Source: Humidesulfovibrio mexicanus (lineage in GTDB: Bacteria; Desulfobacterota; Desulfovibrionia; Desulfovibrionales; Desulfovibrionaceae). From it: DNA of 64,000 nt. Positions within the stretch are counted from its first letter, which is position 1. Every line of letters starts with the position of its first letter. The stretch is taken from positions 1 through 64,000 of the forward strand of contig NZ_FZOC01000007.1 of assembly GCF_900188225.1 (NCBI RefSeq), read 5' to 3'. Of this stretch, positions 35,722 through 44,273 are shown piece by piece. Position numbers and translations under genes: made by a program. Under the pieces are notes generated by a model. That model made no database searches. It saw only the letters and a program-made list of their open reading frames with translations, and was not told the DNA's origin.

Positions 35722-37767
35722 ATGCCCGACACCCCCGCACCAGACTCTCCGAGCCTGGCCGGGTTGGCTGCGGCCAATGGACCCTGGCTTGCGGACCGTC
35801 TGTTGCGCCTGGCCTCCCAGGCGGACCTGAACCTTGACCGCGAAGTGGCCCAGGCCGCCGTTGACGGGGCTTCGCGCGTTCTGGCCGGGATTCTTGCCGC
35901 CGAGGGCCGTGCCGCACTGCGCCCGGACGAGAACGCCGACCCGGCCTTCGCCCTTGGCCGCGAACAGGGGCAGGCGCACCGGCAGGCCGGGTTCGACCTG
36001 TCCGCATCGCTGAAGACGCAGCGGCTATTGCGCCGCGCCTACGACGACCTTGTGCGCGAGTCCTGGGTGGAGAAGGATACCCGCTCGCGCGCGCATGAGG
36101 ACGTGGAGCGGTTTTTCGAGCGCGCCCTGGCCGGCTTGGTGGCCGCCTGGACGGGCCATGCCCAGGCGCAGCGCCCCGCGCCCGGCCTCACCGAGCGCCT
36201 GGCCCTGCGCGAGGACCAGCTGCGCCGCGCCATGGACGCGGCCAAAAGGCTCACCACGGCCCTGCGCGAGTCGCGTCAGCGCGCGGAGGTCCTTGCCGCC
36301 GGTCTGGAGCTGGCGCGCGGGCAGGCGGCGGAGCTGCAGGAACGTCTTGCGGCCCGCGAGGCGGCCTGCGAGCGGGAGGCCGCCCAGGCCGAGGCCGAGC
36401 ACGGCGCCGTGAAGGCGCGGGTGGCGGAGCTGCAGGTGGCCCTTGCCGCGCGGGGCCGGGACAGGGAGGAATATGCCGCGGAGGTTCGCGCCCTGCGTGA
36501 GCGGCTCGATTTGGCGCAGGCCGAGGCGCAGGCCGCCCAGGCCGACGCCGACCGCCACGCCGAGGCGCTGCGCGCGGCGGAGCGTCGTGCCCGGGAACTG
36601 AGCATCCAGGCCGAGGCCGGGGGGCGCAGCCTCAAGGAGCAGGAGGCTCTGCTCGCGCGGCTGCGTTCCGAGCGCGCCGCCCTGGCCGACGAGGCCGAGG
36701 CCATGCGCGCCCGCCTGGCCGAGACCGGGTCGCGGCTGGCCGCCGTGCGCGCCGCCGAGGGCGAGGAGGCGTTGAACCGGATTGCGGGCGTCACCGCCGA
36801 GCTTGAGCGGGAGAAGGAGCGCACCGGCTCGCTTTCCACCGAGCTTGAGGCTGTGCGTGGCCGCGCACAGACCCTGGAGGACGCGGCGCGCACCGCGAAC
36901 GCGCGGCTTGATGATGTGCGTCGGAAACGGGATGCGCTCCAAGAGCGCCTGGCCGAGGCCGAGGCGCGCTGCGCGGAGCTGGACAGGGCCCGGTCCGGGG
37001 CGCTGGAGCAAGCGGAGCAGGGGGCGGCTCTGCGCGCGGACCTGGAGCGGGACATGGAGCGCCTGCTGGACGAGGTCGAGGCCGCCACGCGCGGGGAGCT
37101 GGGCCAGTCCCTGGCCGCCTTCATCCGCCTGCCGCAGGAGCTGCTGGACGACCCGGCCACGCCGCCCGGCCAGGCCGCCAAGCTCGCCGACATCCGGGAT
37201 TCCGGCTACCGGCTGGTGAACACGGTGAATCTGGCCGTGGACGTGTTCCGCATGGAGCGCGGGCGGTACCGCCCGCCCGCGGGACGCGGCATGGACCTGG
37301 CCGCGGTCCTGCGGCGCGCCGCAAAGAACCTGGCCTCACAGGCCGCCGCCGCCGGGGTCGAGGTGGCCGTGCAGGTGGACGGCGCGCCCCTGGCGCAGGA
37401 AGCGGCCGTGCCTGCGCCGGGCGATCCCTTGCTGGCCCGCGCCCTGGTGGAACGGCTGCTGTGCGATGCGCTGCACGGCTGCGCATCGGGCGCTGCGCTG
37501 CGGGCCGCCATCGTCCGCATGGAGCGCGGGGCGGCGCTTGAGGTGTCGCGGCCGGGCGTTCTGCCCCCGCAGGAGGCGCAGGACTATTTCGCCAAGCCCC
37601 GGCCCGATGATGCGGACTTCGCCCTGCGCCGCGCTCGGCACGTGTCGCGGCTGTTGGCTCAGGCCCTAGGCGGCTCCCTTGACCTGCGCCAGGAAGACGG
37701 ACGCGTGGTCCTGGCGTTTTCCCTGCCCATGGAGGACGCGGGGCCGGAGTCCGGTCCGGGGAGCTAG
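35722..37767 (+). CDS. Long coiled-coil protein with a degenerate kinase-like C terminus
   Basis: A 681-residue protein of unknown function. A helical N-terminal domain (about 1-150) is followed by an almost continuous Ala/Glu/Arg-rich coiled coil (about 155-470). The C-terminal 200 residues follow the layout of a histidine kinase (a helix at ELGQSLAAFIRLPQELL, then an ATPase-like fold ending ALGGSLDLRQEDGRVVLAFSLP in two parts). I see no phospho-His and no N, G1 or G2 boxes. It may be a scaffold or pseudokinase. It lies downstream of the EAL-HDOD gene. Its TAG overlaps the stop of the convergent transporter gene. Confidence 0.65.
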   Translation: MPDTPAPDSPSLAGLAAANGPWLADRLLRLASQADLNLDREVAQAAVDGASRVLAGILAAEGRAALRPDENADPAFALGREQGQAHRQAGFDLSASLKTQRLLRRAYDDLVRESWVEKDTRSRAHEDVERFFERALAGLVAAWTGHAQAQRPAPGLTERLALREDQLRRAMDAAKRLTTALRESRQRAEVLAAGLELARGQAAELQERLAAREAACEREAAQAEAEHGAVKARVAELQVALAARGRDREEYAAEVRALRERLDLAQAEAQAAQADADRHAEALRAAERRARELSIQAEAGGRSLKEQEALLARLRSERAALADEAEAMRARLAETGSRLAAVRAAEGEEALNRIAGVTAELEREKERTGSLSTELEAVRGRAQTLEDAARTANARLDDVRRKRDALQERLAEAEARCAELDRARSGALEQAEQGAALRADLERDMERLLDEVEAATRGELGQSLAAFIRLPQELLDDPATPPGQAAKLADIRDSGYRLVNTVNLAVDVFRMERGRYRPPAGRGMDLAAVLRRAAKNLASQAAAAGVEVAVQVDGAPLAQEAAVPAPGDPLLARALVERLLCDALHGCASGAALRAAIVRMERGAALEVSRPGVLPPQEAQDYFAKPRPDDADFALRRARHVSRLLAQALGGSLDLRQEDGRVVLAFSLPMEDAGPESGPGS

Positions 37768-38798
37768 GGGCGGCCCTGGTCCGCGCCGCTGCGGACGCCG
37801 TCTGTGCGTTTGCCGTCGTTCCGCCCTTGGCCGGATTGTCCGCTGGCCGCCGTGCGGTTGGCCAGGGCCACGCCGCCAAGCACCATCAGCCCGCCCGCCA
37901 CCAGCGGCAGGCCCACGCCCTCGCCCAGAAGCGCGCAGCCCAGGGCCGTGGCGAACACCGGCACCAGGTTGATGAACACGCTGGCCCGCGCCGCGCCAAG
38001 GGCCAGGATGCCGTCGTAGTACCAGGTGAAGGCCAGGCCCGTGGCCCCCACGCCGAGAAAAGCCATGTTGGCCCAGATGATCCAGTCCGCCGCCAGAACC
38101 TGCCCGGCCAGGCCCGTGGCCAGCGCGGCGGGCAGCAGCATGGCGCAACCCAGCACGCAGGACCAGGTGACCGCGGCAAGCGGCGTGGCGCGGCGCATGA
38201 CGCGTCCGCCTGCGATGGTGTAGGCCGCCCAGGCCGCCACGCAGCCCAGGATCAGCAGGTCGCCGGGGTCGGCACCGTGGGTGAACAGGGACAGCGGGTT
38301 CCCCTCGGACAGGATTACCGACACCCCTGCCAGGGAGAGCGCGATGCCCAGCCCCTTGACCAGCCCGGTGGGCGAGCGCAGCACCAGCCCGGAATACAGC
38401 GCCACGGCCGAGGGCACGCAGGCCACGATCATGGCCGCGCGCCCGGCCGGGATGCGCGCCAGGCCGGAGAAGAACAGCGCGTTGTACAGGAATACGCCCG
38501 TGAAGCCCAGGAAGGCCAGCCCCGGCAGCAGCGCGCGCGGGGGCCGGGGCCAGCGCGTGCGCGACGCATCCGGGGGTGTTCCCCCATGCGCTTGGCCCGC
38601 CTGGCCGCCCAGCTGGGCCGTGGCCCGGCACAGCAGCAGGTACAGGAACGTCGAGGCGAACAGGAAACGCAGGAAGGCCGCCGCAAAGGGCGAAAGCACC
38701 TGCGCCACGTAGCGGCCCGAGACCCAGGTGGCCCCCCACAGGGCCATGGAGCCCACAAGCTTGGCGTAGACGGCCAGCCCCGGCCGCGCGGCGCTCAC
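37764..38798 (-). CDS. DMT-family (EamA) transporter
   Basis: A 344-residue inner-membrane protein with about ten hydrophobic segments arranged as two EamA repeats. The first repeat includes SMALWGATWVSGRYVAQ and the second GATGLAFTWYYDGILALGAA. Members export amino acids or metabolites. The substrate is unknown. It starts at a GTG that overlaps the stop of the cyclase gene (GTGA), indicating coupled translation. The tail is hydrophilic (RNDGKRTDGVRSG). Confidence 0.85.
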   Translation of the reverse strand: MSAARPGLAVYAKLVGSMALWGATWVSGRYVAQVLSPFAAAFLRFLFASTFLYLLLCRATAQLGGQAGQAHGGTPPDASRTRWPRPPRALLPGLAFLGFTGVFLYNALFFSGLARIPAGRAAMIVACVPSAVALYSGLVLRSPTGLVKGLGIALSLAGVSVILSEGNPLSLFTHGADPGDLLILGCVAAWAAYTIAGGRVMRRATPLAAVTWSCVLGCAMLLPAALATGLAGQVLAADWIIWANMAFLGVGATGLAFTWYYDGILALGAARASVFINLVPVFATALGCALLGEGVGLPLVAGGLMVLGGVALANRTAASGQSGQGRNDGKRTDGVRSGADQGRP

Positions 38799-39460
38799 GG
38801 CCGGGCCTCCGGGCCGTGGATCTCGGCCACGGCGCGCACGGGCGAGCCATCGGCCCCGAACACCGGCAGGCACCAGAAGCGGAAGCGCTTCCCGGCCAGC
38901 TGCGCCAAGCCGCGCAGGTTCTCCACAATAATGCACCCGGCCCCCAGCAGCGCCCGGTGCGCGGGCAAGTCCCGCAAATCCGCCGCATCCGCGGAGCCCG
39001 CGTCCAGGCCCACGCCCTTGAGCCCGGGGAGCGCCGCCAGCAGGGCCGCGGCCTCGGGCGTCAGGTGCGCCCCGGCCGTGTAATAGTCCGCCCCGCCCCA
39101 GCGTTCCTCGTCGCCCGTGGACAGCAGCACGAACTCCGCCCCGGCAAGACCCGCCAGGCGCGGGGCCAGGTCCGCCGCCGTCACGGCCAGGCTCGGCCGG
39201 GCGCGCAGGTCCAGCAGCGCGCCGGGGCCGCGGAAGCGCTCCGGGGGCAGGTCCGAGAGCATGGGCGCGCCCGGCAGCACATGCCCCGGCGCGTCCACGT
39301 GGGTGCCGCTGTGCAGGGGCAGGCTGGCCAGGTGCGACAGAAAGCCGTCCGGCCCGTAGGCTCCCAGGGGCGCCAGCGCCAGGGGCGGGTCGTCGGGAAA
39401 CATGGCCATGCCCGGCCGCAATGGCCAGGAGAGGTCCACAAGGCGGGGGCAGGCGTCCAT
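38795..39460 (-). CDS. Cyclase-family metal-dependent hydrolase (kynurenine formamidase-like)
   Basis: A 221-residue enzyme of the cyclase/KynB family with the metal-binding motif HSGTHVDAPGH and a second conserved segment GLDAGSADAADL. Members hydrolyse amides or lactones; substrate cannot be read from sequence. I start it at the ATG at 39460, preceded by GGAG, rather than 21 codons upstream. It is co-translated with a DMT transporter, which may move its substrate or product. It is divergent from the GAK operon. Confidence 0.85.
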   Translation of the reverse strand: MDACPRLVDLSWPLRPGMAMFPDDPPLALAPLGAYGPDGFLSHLASLPLHSGTHVDAPGHVLPGAPMLSDLPPERFRGPGALLDLRARPSLAVTAADLAPRLAGLAGAEFVLLSTGDEERWGGADYYTAGAHLTPEAAALLAALPGLKGVGLDAGSADAADLRDLPAHRALLGAGCIIVENLRGLAQLAGKRFRFWCLPVFGADGSPVRAVAEIHGPEARP

Positions 39461-39489
39461 GGGGCGGCAATACTCCGGTCCGTGCGGCC

Positions 39490-39545
39490 TGGCAATGCCC
39501 TTGCCCCTTTGCCAGACCTTCACCCCGGCGTGACGGCCGCGTCAC
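39490..39545. promoter_or_regulatory. Dyad resembling a sigma-54 promoter, plus an operator-like palindrome, before the GAK operon
   Basis: TGGCAATGCCCTTGCC (39490-39505) has GG and GC exactly 10 bp apart, as in -24/-12 promoters, and would start transcription near 39516. It is also an inverted repeat (GGCAA-N5-TTGCC), so it reads similarly on the minus strand and could instead be a repressor site. A second palindrome, GTGACGGCCGCGTCAC (39530-39545), lies downstream in the presumed leader. Confidence 0.45.
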
Positions 39546-39611
39546 ACTTCCGGTCGCGCTTTCCGCTACCACAGGGCTCGACGCACCAACGACCCTCCAA
39601 GGAGCACGCCC

Positions 39612-40136
39612 ATGGCACGCGACGACACCAAGATCGAGATCATTCTCCAGGCCGAGGAGACCACGGTTCTGCTCAGGGCATTGGCCGACGGCTTCCGTCA
39701 CGCGGTCCAGCCCGACGCCTTGAAGGTCATCGCCCCGCATCTTGCGGCCTGCTCCAAGCTGGAGCTCTCCGTCAAGCAGCTGGGCGGCATGGCCGAACTC
39801 AAGCTCAAGGCCAAGGGCGTGCCCCGCCCCGGCGAGGAAGAGGGACAGGGCGACAGCTACAAAGCCATCAAGAAGCGCATGAAGACCAGCTTCAAGTTCC
39901 TCCAGCACAGCCTGGACGCCCTCACCCTGCCTCCGGCCGAGGTGGTGGACGCCTTCCTCAAGGACTCCCTGGCCATGTGCGCCCACCCGGATCGGGGAAG
40001 CGCCGACTACGGGCCGTACCTCCAGGTTTTGAACGGCTTCAAGGCCGCCTGCGACAACAGGGACCGCGCCGCCGCCGCCCAGGCCCTGGAGGAGCTGAAC
40101 GCCTCCAAGAAGGCCTGCCACGCGGTGGCCAAATAA
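39612..40136 (+). CDS. XXXCH-domain protein of the GAK system
   Basis: A 174-residue helical cytoplasmic protein. The C terminus, NASKKACHAVAK, matches the XXXCH domain defined for the GAK system, a cytochrome c'-like helix that has kept the final Cys-His but lost the first Cys of CxxCH. So covalent haem is unlikely. It is the first gene of the operon, with an AAGGAG site. Its role is unknown; a modified substrate or carrier is possible. Family names are from memory of the TIGRFAM GAK set. Confidence 0.8.
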   Translation: MARDDTKIEIILQAEETTVLLRALADGFRHAVQPDALKVIAPHLAACSKLELSVKQLGGMAELKLKAKGVPRPGEEEGQGDSYKAIKKRMKTSFKFLQHSLDALTLPPAEVVDAFLKDSLAMCAHPDRGSADYGPYLQVLNGFKAACDNRDRAAAAQALEELNASKKACHAVAK

Positions 40137-40144
40137 GGAGCGGC

Positions 40145-41371
40145 ATGAAGATGAAGCAGCAACGAAGCGCGGCTCGCCTCGCCAAGGGAGACTCGGCCAA
40201 GGACGCGCCCGCCGGAACGCTCTCGGCCGGTGACTGCGCCTGCGCCGAGGCGGAGGCCCTCCGGGGCGGCCTGGGCCCGGAGCCCACAGAGGAGGACGAG
40301 CGCGCGTTCGCGGCCATCACCGCCACGGCCCTTACGGACGAGGAGCGGGAGCGCATCGCCCGGCCCGCCGTGGTGCTGCCCCGGCAGGAGCGCGTGCTGG
40401 CCGTGCACTGGCACCCGGAATTCGTGCCCATGGAGCTCATCCGGCGGCGCATCGAGGCCACCTTCCCCGGCTGCGCCCAGGGGTTGTTCATCCCCACCCA
40501 GCACAACCAGATCCTTTCCTACGACGCCTATTGCGGGGTGGAGGTGGACTGCTATTCCAGCGGCTTCAACCAGAAGGTGCAGCTGCTCGTCCATTTTCGG
40601 GCCGACCGCCAGGACAAGGCCGGGGTGCTGGCCTCCATGCTGGCGCACACGGCCCGCTACCGCTCCTCGCAGCTTTTCGAGTTCCTGGACGTGCTGGCCG
40701 GGCGCGACGAGGAGCGCCTGAACCGCGTGGCCGCCGAGACCGGCGCGGCGGAAGAGACCATCCGCTTCGCGCGCATCCATGCCCGCAAACTCTCCGCCCT
40801 GCTGGAGCGCCACGCGGGCGACGTGCCGCTGGAGACCCTCAAGAACAAGCTGGTGCGCGGCTTTCTGGACGCCCAGCGCCCGCGCTTTGGCGACCGGCTG
40901 GTGACCCGCGTGCAGTCCTTCGCCCAGGCGGTGAAGCTGCGCGTCAAGGCCCAGTTCCCCATGCAGTATTTCTACCGCGCCTCGGAGGTCATCGAGGAGG
41001 CGCGGGGCTTTGGCGCGGGGGTGGTCATTCCGCACCCGGAGCAGTTCTGGCCCATTCTTCTGGCCGACTACGACGTGGACGGCTACGAGGTCTGGAATCC
41101 GCAGTCCCAGCGCTACACCGAGTTCCTCATCGACACCCTGGCGCGCAAGAACCGCAAGGGCTGGACCGACCGCAGGCAGCTCGTGTTCATGGGCGACGAC
41201 ACCCACATGAGCGAGAAGATCAGGAACCCCGACCAGGCCTCGGACAAGGTGCTGCGCGAAATCGGCGTGCAGAGCGCCTGGGACGACATCGGCATCCGCA
41301 AGCGCCTGCTCGCCTCGGGCATGGACCGCGCCTGCGTCATCAACGAATACACCGCCCGGCTCGACGGCTAG
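40145..41371 (+). CDS. PHP-like putative metal-dependent hydrolase in the GAK operon
   Basis: A 408-residue protein that I place tentatively in the PHP phosphoesterase superfamily. The ordered motifs are VHWHPE (H-x-H), IPTQHN, YCGVEVD, LLVHF, VIPHPEQ, DGYEVWN and GDDTH. They follow the usual PHP metal-ligand series, though the Asp of the second motif is Gln here. An N-terminal acidic region of about 75 residues is poorly conserved in appearance. There is no signal peptide. It starts 8 bp after the XXXCH gene, with AAGGAG. It could hydrolyse a phosphate ester made by the GAK kinases (inference). Confidence 0.65.
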   Translation: MKMKQQRSAARLAKGDSAKDAPAGTLSAGDCACAEAEALRGGLGPEPTEEDERAFAAITATALTDEERERIARPAVVLPRQERVLAVHWHPEFVPMELIRRRIEATFPGCAQGLFIPTQHNQILSYDAYCGVEVDCYSSGFNQKVQLLVHFRADRQDKAGVLASMLAHTARYRSSQLFEFLDVLAGRDEERLNRVAAETGAAEETIRFARIHARKLSALLERHAGDVPLETLKNKLVRGFLDAQRPRFGDRLVTRVQSFAQAVKLRVKAQFPMQYFYRASEVIEEARGFGAGVVIPHPEQFWPILLADYDVDGYEVWNPQSQRYTEFLIDTLARKNRKGWTDRRQLVFMGDDTHMSEKIRNPDQASDKVLREIGVQSAWDDIGIRKRLLASGMDRACVINEYTARLDG

Positions 41372-41396
41372 GCCAAAGCCCAAAAAGGAGCGCCCC

Positions 41397-41669
41397 ATGC
41401 CCACAGACGGCAAGTTCGAGTTCGATTCCGTTCAGGACGAGAAAAGCATCCAGGCCTTTCTGGCCGCCCTTACCGAGGGCTTCGGCAAGGGACGCGTTGT
41501 GCTCAGGAGCGAGGCCGACGAGATCGTGCTGAGCCCCTCCAGTCTGGTGAGTTTTTCGGTGAAGGCCAAGCGCAAGGACGGCGAGAGCAAGATGACCATC
41601 AAAATCGGCTGGAAGGACGCCAAGAATCCCGCGGCCGGGGCCGAGCGCTCCATCCGCGTGGAATCCTAG
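41397..41669 (+). CDS. Amphi-Trp domain protein (GAK system)
   Basis: A 90-residue protein that is almost entirely an amphi-Trp domain: FEFDSVQDEKSIQAFLAALTEGF, in two parts, followed by alternating hydrophobic strands and the hallmark Trp in MTIKIGWKDA. The domain is small, beta-rich and of unknown function. It is strongly associated with the GAK genes. AAAAAGGAG precedes the start, and the next gene follows in 12 bp. Confidence 0.8.
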   Translation: MPTDGKFEFDSVQDEKSIQAFLAALTEGFGKGRVVLRSEADEIVLSPSSLVSFSVKAKRKDGESKMTIKIGWKDAKNPAAGAERSIRVES

Positions 41670-41681
41670 GGGCGGCCCGGC

Positions 41682-43358
41682 ATGATGACCTTCGAGGGGC
41701 TTGAGGAGAACTTCACCTTCATGGTGGCCGAGGTGGAGCGGCAAGTGCGCGCCACCCTGGCCTTCCTCGACGCGCCCAGCCACAGCCTCTACGACCATAT
41801 CGTGGGCCGCGACGACTACATCGACAACCTCAAGACCGTCATCGAGAACAAGTGCTACGGCCGGTTTCATGATGACGCGGCCGGGCGCGGGCCGGACAAG
41901 GCCAGGGCCAACCGCGTGCGCGCCATCCAGGTGATGTGCGTGAACCTGGAGCGCGTGGCCGACTTCTGCGTGAACATCGTGCAGCAGACCAACTACCTTA
42001 CCGACCACGGCTTTCTGCACACCTACGCCTACCGCGAGATGTTCGCCGAGATCGAGGGCTGCCTGTCGCGGGTGCTGCCCGCCTTCCAGCAGGCCGACAT
42101 CTCCGGCGCGCTCTCCGTGTGCCGTTCGGAGTACGGACTGGACCGGCTCTACAAGGTGGGCTTCGACCGCATCATGGGCGAACTGCGCACGGGCAAGAAC
42201 GTGCAGAACCTCATCACCGTGCTGTTCATCTTCCGCTACCTGGAGCGCATCGGCGACGCGCTTCTGAACGTGGGCGAGGCGCTCATTTTCTCCATCCTGG
42301 GCGAGCGCATCAAGATCGAGCAGTTCGAGGCCCTGCAGCAGACCCTGACCAAGACCGGCTTTCCCGGCGGGCTTTCGGGCGTGGACTTCAAGGCCATCTG
42401 GGGCACGCGCAGCGGCTGCCGCATCGGCCGGGTGGATTCGCGCCCGGAGCTGGCCGAGGGCGACACCGGCGGCCCCGGCGTGGACCCGCTGGGCAGCATC
42501 TACAAGGAGGGCGCCAGGGCCAAGATCGTGGCCGAAAAGGCCGGGTTGGAGCTTTGGGCCAAGACCTATCCCGGCCTGGTGGCGGCGGTCTACGGGTATC
42601 ACGAGGAAGGGGACAAGGCCTCGCTCCTGGTGGAGTTTCTGCCCGGCTGCAACATGGACGAGGTGCTGCTCACCTCCGGCGAGGATGTGCTGCAGAACGC
42701 CCTGTTCATTCTGACCCAGACCGTGCAGGACATCTGGGAGACCAGCAGGAGCCGCCGGGAGGTTCCGGCGGCCTTCATGGCCCAGCTCAACGCGCGTCTG
42801 GATTCCGTGCTGCAGATCCACCCCGGCTTTACCCGGCCGGATGCGGACATCTGCGGCTGCGCCGCGCCCGGCACCCGCGCCCTCATGGAGGCCTGCGCCG
42901 AAGCCGAGAAGGAGCTCTTCGCGCCCTTCTCAGTGCTCATCCACGGCGATTTCAACGTGAACAACCTGGTCTACAACCACCAGACCCAGCGCCTGCACTA
43001 CCTGGACGTGCACCGTTCGCGCCCGGGCGATTATGTGCAGGACGCAAGCGTGTTCCTGGTGTCCAACTACCGGATGCCCGTGTTCGAGCCGCCCCTGCGC
43101 GAGCGCATCCACTGGATCATGGCCGAGTTCCTGGCCTTCGCCAGGGCCTTCGCCAAGGAATCGGGCGACGCCGCCTTTGAGGCGCGCATGGCCCTTGCCC
43201 TGGCGCGCTCGCTGTTCACCTCCACGCGTTTTGAACTCAACCCGGCCTTCTCCCGCGGCATGTGCCAGCGGGCGCACTACCTCATGGAGCGCGTGGCCGA
43301 ACACCGGGGCCGCCCCTGGGAGGACTTCGTCCTGCCCGAGGCCGTGCTCTTCAGCTGA
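41682..43358 (+). CDS. PhoU-like/aminoglycoside-phosphotransferase-like fusion kinase
   Basis: A 558-residue fusion. Residues about 1-215 are PhoU-like helices (NRVRAIQVMCVNLERVADFCVNI, IFRYLERIGDALLNVGEALIF). Residues about 220-558 resemble the APH small-molecule kinase fold. The catalytic loop is LIHGDFNVNN (His421, Asp423, Asn428 region) and a following metal-binding Asp lies in YLDVHRSRPGD. PhoU domains contact phosphate-sensing proteins, so phosphate state may gate a kinase. The substrate is unknown. It sits inside the GAK operon with 12-bp gaps on both sides. Confidence 0.8.
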   Translation: MMTFEGLEENFTFMVAEVERQVRATLAFLDAPSHSLYDHIVGRDDYIDNLKTVIENKCYGRFHDDAAGRGPDKARANRVRAIQVMCVNLERVADFCVNIVQQTNYLTDHGFLHTYAYREMFAEIEGCLSRVLPAFQQADISGALSVCRSEYGLDRLYKVGFDRIMGELRTGKNVQNLITVLFIFRYLERIGDALLNVGEALIFSILGERIKIEQFEALQQTLTKTGFPGGLSGVDFKAIWGTRSGCRIGRVDSRPELAEGDTGGPGVDPLGSIYKEGARAKIVAEKAGLELWAKTYPGLVAAVYGYHEEGDKASLLVEFLPGCNMDEVLLTSGEDVLQNALFILTQTVQDIWETSRSRREVPAAFMAQLNARLDSVLQIHPGFTRPDADICGCAAPGTRALMEACAEAEKELFAPFSVLIHGDFNVNNLVYNHQTQRLHYLDVHRSRPGDYVQDASVFLVSNYRMPVFEPPLRERIHWIMAEFLAFARAFAKESGDAAFEARMALALARSLFTSTRFELNPAFSRGMCQRAHYLMERVAEHRGRPWEDFVLPEAVLFS

Positions 43359-43370
43359 CGGGACGCATCC

Positions 43371-44273
43371 ATGACGGCACATACGAACCATTCCGCCCCC
43401 CGGCTGGCCGTGGTGGGCGTGCGCGGGGGCTGGTCCTCCGATCTGCTGGCCCGGCGCGCGGCCGAGGCCACGGGCTGCCAGCCGCTGGTCATCGAGCTGG
43501 AGCGCCTGAGCCTGGACCTTGGGACCGGCCGCGCCCTGTACGAGGGCCTGGACCTCTCCCGCTGCGGCGGGCTCCTGCTCAAGAAACTGGGGCCGGAGTA
43601 TTCGCCCGGCCTGCTGGACCGGCTGGAGATGCTGCGCTTTCTGGAAGGGCGCGGGGTGCGCATGTTCTCGCGCCCCGGAGCTGTGGCGGGCCTGCTGGAC
43701 CGGCTGGCCTGCACCACCACCATGGTCCTGGGCGGGGTGCCCATGCCGCCCACCACCGTCACCGAGGACCTGGACGCGGCCCAGGCCGCGGTGGAGGCCT
43801 ACGGCGAGGCCGTGCTTAAGCCGCTGTACTCCACCAAGGCCCGCGGCATGATGGTGCTGCGGCCCGGGCCCGGCCTGCGCGCGGCGCTGGAGGGCTATCT
43901 TCGCGCGCAGGGCTTCTTCTACATCCAAAAGACTGTTGTCCTGGGCGAGCGCGACCTGGGCGTGGTGTTTCTGGGCGGGCAGTACCTGACCACCTATTCC
44001 CGCCGCCGCCAGCCCGGCGCGTGGAACACCACCACGGCCTCGGGCGGGCGCTACGAGCCTTTCGACCCCCCGCGGGAGGTCGTCGACCTGGCCTGGAGGG
44101 CGCAGAACCTTTTCGGCCTGGACTTCACCTGCGTGGACGTGGCCCTGACCGACAACGGCCCGCAGGTGTTCGAGGTGTCGGCCTTCGGGGGCTTCCGGGG
44201 CATTCTGGAGGCCAGGGGCCTGGACGCCGCACAATTGTACGCGGAGTACGCCGCGGGGAGGATCGACGCATGA
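43371..44273 (+). CDS. GAK-system ATP-grasp enzyme (RimK-like)
   Basis: A 300-residue ATP-grasp ligase. The nucleotide-binding Lys lies in AVLKPLYSTKARGM. A Mg-binding segment is VDVALTDNGPQVFEVSAFGGF, read in two parts, where E-V-S-A-F-G-G-F replaces the E-V-N-x-x-P-G of RimK. Such enzymes join a carboxylate to an amine or thiol through an acyl phosphate. The acceptor here is unknown. Its stop overlaps the start of the kinase gene (ATGA). Confidence 0.85.
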   Translation: MTAHTNHSAPRLAVVGVRGGWSSDLLARRAAEATGCQPLVIELERLSLDLGTGRALYEGLDLSRCGGLLLKKLGPEYSPGLLDRLEMLRFLEGRGVRMFSRPGAVAGLLDRLACTTTMVLGGVPMPPTTVTEDLDAAQAAVEAYGEAVLKPLYSTKARGMMVLRPGPGLRAALEGYLRAQGFFYIQKTVVLGERDLGVVFLGGQYLTTYSRRRQPGAWNTTTASGGRYEPFDPPREVVDLAWRAQNLFGLDFTCVDVALTDNGPQVFEVSAFGGFRGILEARGLDAAQLYAEYAAGRIDA

